Source: Candidatus Dormiibacterota bacterium (GTDB lineage: Bacteria > Chloroflexota > Dormibacteria > UBA8260 > Bog-877). Taken from it: a stretch of 5,011 bases of DNA. The notes under the pieces are model-generated. The model worked only from the letters and a program-made list of their open reading frames with translations. It was not told the origin of the DNA and searched no databases. Where the stretch lies: assembly GCA_003133485.1 (NCBI GenBank), contig PKXR01000179.1, positions 1 to 5,011 of the forward strand. Direction: 5' to 3'. Positions 1 through 5,011 of the stretch are shown one piece after another; positions within the stretch are counted from its first letter, which is position 1; every line of letters begins with the position of its first letter. A program made the translations under genes and the position numbers.

Positions 1-1194
1 CGCGGCCTGGGTGCGGAGCGGCAGCCCGAAGATCGTGAGAAAGCCCTCGGCCGCCTGATGGCGGAAATTGTCGCCCGCCAGCTCGTAGGTGGCCAGGTCG
101 CGGCGGTAGAGCGTGCTGGGGCTGGTCCGACCGACCAGGGTGACCGCCCCCTGGCGCAGTCTCAGCCTGACATCTCCGGTGACGAACCCTTGGGTGGACG
201 CGACGAAGGCTCCCAGGCTCTGTCGGAGCGCGGAGAACCAGAGGCCGTCGTAGGTGAGCTGAGCCCACTCGTCGGCCACCAATCGCTTGAAGCGGAGCAC
301 GTCCCGTGAAAGGGTGAGGGATTCCAGAGCCCGGTGGGCCGTGTCGAGCACCACTGCCGCCGGGGCCTCGTAGACCTCGCGGGACTTGATCCCGACCAGC
401 CGGTCCTCCACGTGGTCAATCCGGCCCACCCCCTGCGCTCCCGCTAGCAGGTTGAGCTGGGCCACCAATTGGGCGGGGGAAAGTGCCTGGTCGTCCAGGC
501 TTCGAGGAACCCCTCCCTCGAAGCCGATCACCAACTCCAAGCCCTGGTCGGGCGCCATCTTCGGATCCTGGGTCCACGCGAAGGCATCGGCAGGTGGCTC
601 CACCCAGGGGTCCTCCAGAACCCCCGTCTCGACGCTCCGGCCCCAGAGGTTGGCGTCGATGCTGTACGGGCTCTCTTTGGTGGCGGTGATCTCCAGGCCG
701 TGCTCGGCGGCGTAGGCGATCTCATCACTGCGGCCCATCCGCCACTCCCGCAGCGGTGCCACCACCTCAAGTCCAGGGGCAAGCGCACCCACCGCGACAT
801 CGAACCGGACCTGGTCATTGCCTTTGGCGGTGCAGCCGTGCGCGACAGCCGAAGCTCCCCCCTCACTCGCAACTTCGACCAAAAGCCGGGCGATGAGCGG
901 CCGGCCCAGGGCGGTCGCCAGGGGATAGACGCCCTGGTAGAGGGCACCCGCCTGCAGAGTGGGCCAGACGAAATTGTTGAGAAATAGCTCCTTGGCGTCG
1001 ACGACGTGGGCGGCGCTCGCCCCCGCCTGGAGCGCCTTTCGCTGCAGCACCTCGGCATCCGCGGTCTCCCCGAGGTCGGCGGAGAGGGTGATCACCTCGA
1101 ACCCTCTGGTGTGGGTCAGCCAGTGGACCGCGACGGTGGTGTCCAGCCCTCCCGAGAAGGCCAGCACGCAGCGGGGCCGGGGGGAATCGGTCAC
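1..1194 (-). CDS. argG: Argininosuccinate synthase, 3' end cut by window edge
   Basis: ATP-dependent cytoplasmic ligase that joins citrulline and aspartate into argininosuccinate, the penultimate step of arginine synthesis. The frame is open for 398 codons from a GTG at 1194-1192 down to position 1 with no stop. Visible motifs: the PP-loop ATP site AFSGGLDTT (residues 12-20), YPLATALGRPLIA (90-102), AHGCTAKGNDQVRF (118-131), YSIDANLWGRS (177-187), VLEDPW (192-197) and GRIDHVEDRLVGIKSREVYE (257-276). Family members are about 400 residues and end near a GLP-x-RT stretch; GLPLRT is at 390-395, so only a few residues should be missing. The GTG start places the PP-loop at the usual distance from the N-terminus, and GGGGGAG lies 4 bases upstream; an in-frame TTG at 1236-1234 is a weaker alternative. 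Oddities: the common TGKGNDQ reads TAKGNDQ, and ADLGQ reads ADLGE (39-43). It is separated from argR by 49 bases and probably co-transcribed. The assignment is very secure. Confidence 0.97.
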   Translation of the reverse strand, partial: MTDSPRPRCVLAFSGGLDTTVAVHWLTHTRGFEVITLSADLGETADAEVLQRKALQAGASAAHVVDAKELFLNNFVWPTLQAGALYQGVYPLATALGRPLIARLLVEVASEGGASAVAHGCTAKGNDQVRFDVAVGALAPGLEVVAPLREWRMGRSDEIAYAAEHGLEITATKESPYSIDANLWGRSVETGVLEDPWVEPPADAFAWTQDPKMAPDQGLELVIGFEGGVPRSLDDQALSPAQLVAQLNLLAGAQGVGRIDHVEDRLVGIKSREVYEAPAAVVLDTAHRALESLTLSRDVLRFKRLVADEWAQLTYDGLWFSALRQSLGAFVASTQGFVTGDVRLRLRQGAVTLVGRTSPSTLYRRDLATYELAGDNFRHQAAEGFLTIFGLPLRTQAA

Positions 1195-1198
1195 GAAG

Positions 1199-1205
1199 CT
1201 CCCCC
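1199..1205 (-). promoter_or_regulatory. Ribosome binding site of argG
   Basis: On the minus strand GGGGGAG sits 4 bases before the GTG at 1194-1192. It supports this GTG over the in-frame TTG at 1236-1234. The spacing is a little short. Unlike argB, argD and argR, argG does not overlap its upstream neighbour, so it needs its own initiation signal. Confidence 0.6.
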
Positions 1206-1206
1206 A

Positions 1207-1239
1207 GCCCGAGCGGGCCGCCAGCGCTCTTGCCAAGAG
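1207..1239 (-). repeat. Two small inverted repeats in the argR-argG gap
   Basis: The only intergenic gap (1195-1243) holds two inverted repeats. The first, at 1227-1239, is CTCTTG-G-CAAGAG on the minus strand, a perfect 6+1+6 palindrome that begins 4 bases after the argR stop. The second, at 1207-1218, is GCCC-GCTC-GGGC, a 4-bp GC stem with a 4-base loop ending one base before the argG ribosome binding site. No U-run follows either repeat, so neither is a canonical intrinsic terminator. They do not resemble the AT-rich ARG box known from E. coli. They could be mRNA hairpins affecting processing or argG translation, or chance in GC-rich DNA. Confidence 0.45.
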
Positions 1240-1243
1240 TTGC

Positions 1244-1720
1244 TCAACCCCATCGGGCACCCCGCTCCTGCGCCTTTTGCAAACGACGCTCCACCGCCTT
1301 GGCCCCGCCGCCGGAGCGGGCTAACACAAAAACCGTGTCGTCGCCGGCGATGGTTCCCGCGACCTGGCTGAGCGCCAGCGCGTCGACGGCTGCGGCCACC
1401 ACTTGAGCGCCCCCGGAGAGAGTCTGCAATACGACGATGGAGCCGACCACCTCGAGCGTCGTTAGCTGCGAGGTGAGCGCCGCGACCAGCCGTGCTTCCA
1501 CATCCGGCCCTTCGGCGGGTGGCAGGTACCGAGGACCGTCGGCAGCCGGAACCCTGGCCACCCGGAGCTGGCGCAGGTCCCGACTGATTGTGGCCTGGGT
1601 GGCGGTGATCCGCCGTCGCCGCAGCTCCTGCGCCAGCTGAGCCTGAGTTTGGACTGTTCGGCTGCGCAGGACCTCGAGGATCACCGACTGGCGAGACGCC
1701 CTGACGATGGAGGTGCTCAA
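1244..1720 (-). CDS. argR: Arginine repressor ArgR
   Basis: Hexameric, arginine-dependent DNA-binding protein that represses arginine-biosynthesis genes; 158 residues, close to the usual 150-170. The N-terminal winged helix spans about residues 8-68, with QLAQELRRRRITATQATISR (28-47) covering the recognition helix; Ser46-Arg47 in the ATxSRDL motif are the conserved DNA-contact positions. The C-terminal oligomerisation and arginine-binding domain spans about 75-150; it contains TLSGGAQVVAAAVD (100-113) and GTIAGDDT (122-129), whose paired aspartates (127-128) bind the arginine ligand in known ArgR proteins. The start is a TTG at 1720-1718 with GGAG 7 bases upstream; its TTGA overlaps the argD stop, which suggests translational coupling. 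No ATG lies near the N-terminus, and later starts would cut into the DNA-binding domain. Its place inside the operon implies autoregulation together with argJ, argB, argD and probably argG. The operator is not visible and would be expected upstream of the first gene, outside the window. Confidence 0.96.
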   Translation of the reverse strand: MSTSIVRASRQSVILEVLRSRTVQTQAQLAQELRRRRITATQATISRDLRQLRVARVPAADGPRYLPPAEGPDVEARLVAALTSQLTTLEVVGSIVVLQTLSGGAQVVAAAVDALALSQVAGTIAGDDTVFVLARSGGGAKAVERRLQKAQERGARWG

Positions 1721-2943
1721 TTGGTGGCTCCGGCGGCCTGGGCCACGGTGACCGCTCGCTCGATCCCAGAGACGGCCAGATCCAACTCCATCTCTCCCAC
1801 GATCAGCGGCGGGGCGAGCCGTATCGTCGAGGCGCCAATGGGGTTGACCAGGAGCCCTTCCGCCAGCGCTGCTCGGGCCGTCTCCTGGGCCAGCGGCCGG
1901 CTGAGACCGATCCCCAAGAGCAGGCCCCGACCACGGACCTCGGCAATCGGCAGGCCTCGACCTCCGAGGGCCAGCAAGCGGGTGCGGAGCAACGTGCCGG
2001 TGCTCGTCGCGCGGGCTGGCAGGTCGTCTCGCTCCAGCACACGGAGGACCGCCAAAGCGGCCGCGCAGGCGACAGGATTTCCCCCAAAAGTGCTGCCGTG
2101 GTCCCCCGGGGTCAGCACGTCAGCCCGCTCGCCCACCAGGACGGCGCCGAGCGGAAGCCCGCCGGCGATGCCCTTGGCCACGGTCATGATGTCGGGCACG
2201 ACGCCCGCCGGCTGGTACGCCCACATGGTCCCGGAACGACCCATCCCGCTCTGGATCTCATCGAAGATGAGGAGCGCCTGGTGCTGGTCGCAGAGCGCTC
2301 TCAGCTGCCGCAGGTAGTCGTCCTCCAGAACGAAGACCCCACTCTCCCCCTGGATCGGTTCCACCAACACCGCGACCGGCGGCCGCTCAGGGTCCGCCAG
2401 GGCCGCCTCCACCGCCCCGAGATCCCCCTTTCGCAGTTGTCGGAACCCGTCCGGGAGCGGACGGAAGGGGTCGCTGTAGTGGGCGTTCCCAGTGGCTGCC
2501 AGGGTCGCCAGGGTGCGACCGTGGAAGGCTCCCTGCAGCGTCAGGATATGGAACGCGCCGCCGCGGTTGAGCTGGCCCCATTTGCGGGCGATCTTGATCG
2601 CTGCCTCGTTGGCCTCGGCGCCGCTGTTGCCAAAGAAGACCCGCCCGGGAAACGCCGATTCGATGAGCCGGGCGGCTAACTGGACCTGCGGTTCGGTGTA
2701 GTAGAGATTGCTGGTGTGGATCAGTCGCTGTAGCTGATCGGTAGCAGCGGCCACCACCTCCGGGTGGCAGTGACCGAGCACGTTGACCGCGATCCCCCCC
2801 AGGAAGTCCAGGAGGCGCCGGCCGTCGTCCGTTTCGACGTAGCACCCCTGGCCGCGAACCAGCGTGACCGGGACCCGGTTGTAGTTGCCGATCAGAACCT
2901 GGTCAGCCACCTCGGCGGTGGAGAGCTCAGTCAGCTCAGCCAT
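1717..2943 (-). CDS. argD: Acetylornithine aminotransferase
   Basis: Pyridoxal-phosphate class III aminotransferase that converts N-acetylglutamate semialdehyde plus glutamate to N-acetylornithine and 2-oxoglutarate; it is soluble and normally a homodimer. The 408 residues match the family length. Visible landmarks: LDFLGGIAVNVLGHCHP (45-61), FFGNSGAEANEAAIKIAR (103-120, cofactor phosphate binding), FHGRT (140-144, aromatic residue stacking on the cofactor ring), EPIQGE (195-200), IFDEIQSGMGR (226-236, Asp228 contacting the pyridine nitrogen), AKGIAGGLPLGA (256-267, Schiff-base Lys257) and HGSTFGGNP (282-290). The ATG at 2943 is well fixed: an in-frame TAG lies three codons upstream (2952-2950). 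No strong ribosome binding site precedes it, and it overlaps the end of argB by 8 bases, so translation is probably coupled. Relatives such as succinyldiaminopimelate or succinylornithine aminotransferases share these motifs, and dual use in lysine synthesis is possible, but the operon context makes ArgD the primary role. Confidence 0.96.
   Translation of the reverse strand: MAELTELSTAEVADQVLIGNYNRVPVTLVRGQGCYVETDDGRRLLDFLGGIAVNVLGHCHPEVVAAATDQLQRLIHTSNLYYTEPQVQLAARLIESAFPGRVFFGNSGAEANEAAIKIARKWGQLNRGGAFHILTLQGAFHGRTLATLAATGNAHYSDPFRPLPDGFRQLRKGDLGAVEAALADPERPPVAVLVEPIQGESGVFVLEDDYLRQLRALCDQHQALLIFDEIQSGMGRSGTMWAYQPAGVVPDIMTVAKGIAGGLPLGAVLVGERADVLTPGDHGSTFGGNPVACAAALAVLRVLERDDLPARATSTGTLLRTRLLALGGRGLPIAEVRGRGLLLGIGLSRPLAQETARAALAEGLLVNPIGASTIRLAPPLIVGEMELDLAVSGIERAVTVAQAAGATN
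1728..1731 (-). promoter_or_regulatory. Ribosome binding site deciding the argR TTG start
   Basis: On the minus strand GGAG lies within the last argD codons, 7 bases before the TTG at 1720-1718. The spacing is near ideal and is the main reason for accepting the non-ATG start. The TTG also shares its last two bases with the argD TGA stop (TTGA), a typical arrangement for coupled translation. Confidence 0.65.
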
Positions 2944-3841
2944 CAGCGGCTACCGGATCGATCATGGTCCCGACCCCGGCCTCGGTCAGCAGCTCCAGCA
3001 GAATCGAGTGGGGCTGACGCCCGTCGACGATGTGCACCGTTACCCCCGCCTTCGCCGCTGCGCAGGCCGCTTTGAGCTTGGGGATCATGCCGTCCTGGGC
3101 AGCCCCGTCCCGCCACAACGCCTCGGCCTGATCCACCGTCAGCCGGCTCTGAAACTGCCCCTCCCGGTCCCTGACCCCGGGGACGTCCGTCAGCAGCAAA
3201 AGCTTGTTCGCATGGAGCTCCGTGGCTAGAGACGCCGCCACCGTGTCGGCGTTGACGTTGTAGGCAAGGCCGTCGTACCCGAGACCCACCGAAGCCACCA
3301 CCGGGATCATGCCCCGCTCAGTCAGGGTCAGCACCGGTTCGGGGTTGACCTCCTGGATCTCGCCCACCCGGCCCAGGTCCTCGCCGTTGGGACCAACCTG
3401 GCGGCGCACCAGGATCGTCGGTCCATCCTCACCGGAGAGTCCCATCGCGCGGCCGCCTAGCCGGTGGATGGCCCCCACCAGGTCGGGGTTGATCTTGCCG
3501 GTCAAGACCATCTTCGCCACCTCCATGGTTTTGTCGTCGGTGACCCTGAGCCCGTCGACGAACTCCGTCGTCAGCCCAAGTGCCCCGGCGAGCGCAGTGA
3601 TCTCCTTGCCACCGCCGTGCACGAGAACCGGGCGCAGGCCCACAAAGCGCAGCAGGACCAAGTCCTGAAGCACGGAGTCCCGGGCCTTCCCCTCATCCAT
3701 GGCGGCTCCGCCCAGCTTGACCACCAACAGCTGGTCGTGGAAGCGGCGGATATACGGCAGCGCCTCGACCAGGATCTCGGCGCGCTTCAGCGCGCTCGCC
3801 TGATCTCGCTCGGTCGTGGCCTCAGGTTGAATATTCGCCAT
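2936..3841 (-). CDS. argB: Acetylglutamate kinase, probably arginine-inhibited type
   Basis: Amino acid kinase family enzyme that phosphorylates N-acetylglutamate with ATP, the usual flux-control step when ArgJ recycles acetyl groups. It is 301 residues with the motifs in order: VVKLGGAAM (40-48, Lys42 at the phosphate site), LVHGGGKEI (73-81, glycine-rich substrate and phosphate loop), YNVNADTVAASLA (194-206), LLLLTDVPGV (214-223) and GMIPKLKAA (251-259, Lys255). About 38 residues precede the kinase core, including AEILVEALPYIRRF (21-34). This matches the N-terminal helix that links dimers into the hexameric, arginine-sensitive kinases, and the C-terminal HSILLELLTEAGVGTMI (278-294) matches their arginine-site signature. 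I therefore infer feedback inhibition by arginine. The ATG at 3841 overlaps the end of argJ by 20 bases; no other ATG, GTG or TTG lies before the N-helix. GAGG lies 4 bases upstream. The last 8 bases overlap argD. Confidence 0.97.
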   Translation of the reverse strand: MANIQPEATTERDQASALKRAEILVEALPYIRRFHDQLLVVKLGGAAMDEGKARDSVLQDLVLLRFVGLRPVLVHGGGKEITALAGALGLTTEFVDGLRVTDDKTMEVAKMVLTGKINPDLVGAIHRLGGRAMGLSGEDGPTILVRRQVGPNGEDLGRVGEIQEVNPEPVLTLTERGMIPVVASVGLGYDGLAYNVNADTVAASLATELHANKLLLLTDVPGVRDREGQFQSRLTVDQAEALWRDGAAQDGMIPKLKAACAAAKAGVTVHIVDGRQPHSILLELLTEAGVGTMIDPVAADG

Positions 3842-5011
3842 TGATCCTCACGTATTCCGAGGTCAGATCACAGCCCAGGGCGGTGGCCTCGGCCTCCCCC
3901 ACCCCGAGGTCAATTTCGATGGTGATTCTGGGCTGACCGAGTGCCTCGGCGACCTGATTCAGAGCAACAGCAGTCGGTCTGCCCATGGCGAACAACTCGT
4001 ATCCGGCCAGCCGCACGCGGCAGCGATCGAGGGCCAGATCGGCTCCGCTCCGGCCGACTGCCATCAGAAGGCGGCCCCAGTTGGGGTCGCCGCCGTGAAT
4101 GGCGGTCTTGACCAACGGCGAGACGGTGACGGTCCGAGCGGCCAGCGTGGCCTGCCGCTGGTCTACGGCTCCCAGAATCCTGACGGAGAAGGTCTTGGTG
4201 ACCCCTTCGCCGTCGGCGATGATCTGCTCCGCTAGGTCCAGCAGAACCGAGTCCAGGGCCGTAGCGAAGAGCTGAGCCTCGGGGGTGCCCCGCGCCAGTT
4301 CGGGTCCGCCCGCGGACCCGTTCGCCAGCACCAAGCAGCAGTCGTTGGTGCTGGTGTCGCCGTCGATGCTGATCGTGTTGAAGCTCAGGCGCACCGAGCC
4401 CTGGAGCAGCTCTGCCAGGAGGTCCGGCGCGATTCGGGCGTCGGTGGTGGCGAAGGCCAGCAGGGTCGCCATATCCGGGTGGATCATGCCCGCCCCCTTG
4501 GCCATACCTCCGACCGTGTGGGTGACGCCCCCGAGGTCGAACTGAGCCGTCGCCTCCTTGCGGCAGGTGTCGGTGGTCATGATCGCTTCGGCTGCAAGGC
4601 AACCATGGCCCGCGTCCAGCTGCCGCCCGGCCTCTACGATCGCGGTCCGGATCCGCTCAATCGGCATGCTTCGCCCGATCACCCCGGTCGAGGCGACCAG
4701 CACCTCGCCCGGGTCGCAGTCCGCCACGTCCGCTGTTGCCTGGACCATCCGCAGGGCATCCGCCAGCCCCTGCGAGCCGGTGCAGGCGTTGGCGTTCCCG
4801 CTGTTGACCACCACAGCCCGGGCCATGCCCCGCTTCAGGTGCAGCTGGCTCACCACGACCGGCGCAGCTTTGACCCGGTTCTGGGTGAAGACGCCGGCTG
4901 CTGCGGCCGGCACCTCGCTGGTGAGGATCGCCACATCCGGACGGACACCGCCATCCCCACGCACATCGGCACAAGCGACCGCCGCCCGGAAGCCCCGGGC
5001 GGCGGTCACCC
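3822..5011 (-). CDS. argJ: Bifunctional ornithine acetyltransferase / N-acetylglutamate synthase, 5' end cut by window edge
   Basis: Transfers the acetyl group of N-acetylornithine to glutamate, releasing ornithine and regenerating N-acetylglutamate; many members also acetylate glutamate from acetyl-CoA, but sequence alone cannot prove that second activity. ArgJ is a self-cleaving Ntn-type enzyme. Numbering residues from the GTG at 5009: GVFTQNRVKAAPV (39-51), VVNSGNANACTG (67-78), STGVIG (107-112, oxyanion-hole region), GGMAKGAGMIHPDMATLLAF (167-186) with the cleavage site Ala181-Thr182 and Thr182 as nucleophile, ISIDGDTSTND (213-223), DGEGVTK (266-272), HGGDPNWGRLLMAVGR (305-320) and the terminal SEYVRINGEYST (384-395). 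All catalytic landmarks are intact. The GTG at 5009 is only two bases from the edge, and most homologues have a few residues before the conserved GFRAA, so the true start is probably just outside; the frame is open to 5011. The 3' end overlaps argB by 20 bases. argC would be the expected upstream neighbour. Confidence 0.96.
   Translation of the reverse strand, partial: VTAARGFRAAVACADVRGDGGVRPDVAILTSEVPAAAAGVFTQNRVKAAPVVVSQLHLKRGMARAVVVNSGNANACTGSQGLADALRMVQATADVADCDPGEVLVASTGVIGRSMPIERIRTAIVEAGRQLDAGHGCLAAEAIMTTDTCRKEATAQFDLGGVTHTVGGMAKGAGMIHPDMATLLAFATTDARIAPDLLAELLQGSVRLSFNTISIDGDTSTNDCCLVLANGSAGGPELARGTPEAQLFATALDSVLLDLAEQIIADGEGVTKTFSVRILGAVDQRQATLAARTVTVSPLVKTAIHGGDPNWGRLLMAVGRSGADLALDRCRVRLAGYELFAMGRPTAVALNQVAEALGQPRITIEIDLGVGEAEATALGCDLTSEYVRINGEYST
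3845..3849 (-). promoter_or_regulatory. Ribosome binding site of argB inside argJ
   Basis: Minus-strand GAGGA lies 3 bases before the ATG at 3841-3839, within the codons for the conserved C-terminal YVRIN of ArgJ. The spacing is short, so initiation may depend mainly on ribosomes finishing argJ. It supports the upstream ATG that keeps the N-terminal helix of ArgB. Confidence 0.5.

Noticed and set aside
469..987. Long open frame of 172 codons on the plus strand
   Set aside because: It lies wholly antisense to argG, whose protein motifs are unmistakable. Its composition (R, P, G and H-rich, no recognisable motif) is that of a shadow frame in GC-rich DNA.
528..1058. Open frame of 176 codons on the minus strand
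   Set aside because: It is an out-of-frame reading of argG, rich in R, S and P with no family motifs; the true argG frame is open throughout the same stretch.
1207..1239. Intrinsic terminator or ARG box between argR and argG
   Set aside because: No U-run follows the stems, so a canonical terminator is not supported. The palindrome is unlike the AT-rich ARG box consensus known from E. coli.
1649..2317. Open frame of 222 codons on the plus strand
   Set aside because: It is antisense to argD and crosses the argD-argR junction; the low-complexity S/R/P composition and absence of a known domain fit a shadow frame.
2098..2679. Open frame of 193 codons on the plus strand
   Set aside because: It is fully antisense to the catalytic part of argD, where all aminotransferase motifs are intact on the minus strand.
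3910..4602. Open frame of 230 codons on the minus strand
   Set aside because: It is a shifted frame inside argJ, very rich in R, H and G, with no motif; ArgJ itself is continuous and complete over this region.
1..5011. Mobile element, CRISPR array, tRNA/rRNA or defence system
   Set aside because: Five overlapping or closely spaced arginine genes occupy all but 49 bases. I saw no repeat arrays, transposase motifs, attachment sites or RNA gene signatures.

Overview
This window is a compact block of arginine-biosynthesis genes, all read from the minus strand. In transcription order (right to left) they are argJ, argB, argD, argR and argG. GC content is high (roughly two thirds by eye), and two of the starts are non-ATG (TTG for argR, GTG for argG). 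Together with an arg operon containing argR, this suggests a high-GC bacterium of the Actinomycetota or a related high-GC phylum. The sequence alone does not fix the genus.

Layout: argJ fills 5011 to 3822 and almost certainly starts a few codons beyond the right edge. argB (3841-2936) overlaps the end of argJ by 20 bases. argD (2943-1717) overlaps argB by 8 bases. argR (1720-1244) overlaps argD through a TTGA stop/start junction. The only non-coding stretch is 49 bases (1195-1243), followed by argG (1194 to 1), which runs off the left edge with probably only a few residues missing. No stretch over 300 bases lacks a gene. The operon promoter, ARG operator and any argC would lie beyond position 5011; argH may lie beyond position 1. 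None of these can be seen here.

How the genes work together: ArgJ moves the acetyl group from N-acetylornithine to glutamate, giving a recycling pathway. ArgB phosphorylates N-acetylglutamate; it carries the N-terminal helix and C-terminal signature of arginine-inhibited kinases. ArgC (not in the window) would reduce the phosphate to the semialdehyde. ArgD transaminates this to N-acetylornithine, which returns to ArgJ. ArgG joins citrulline to aspartate. ArgR is the arginine-responsive repressor, here inside the operon it probably controls. Ornithine carbamoyltransferase (argF) is absent between argD and argR, where several actinobacterial operons carry it.

I found no sign of a new system, mobile element, RNA gene or CRISPR array. 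The points worth a second look are modest: the argF-less order, inverted repeats in the argR-argG gap, and two substitutions in ArgG motifs.
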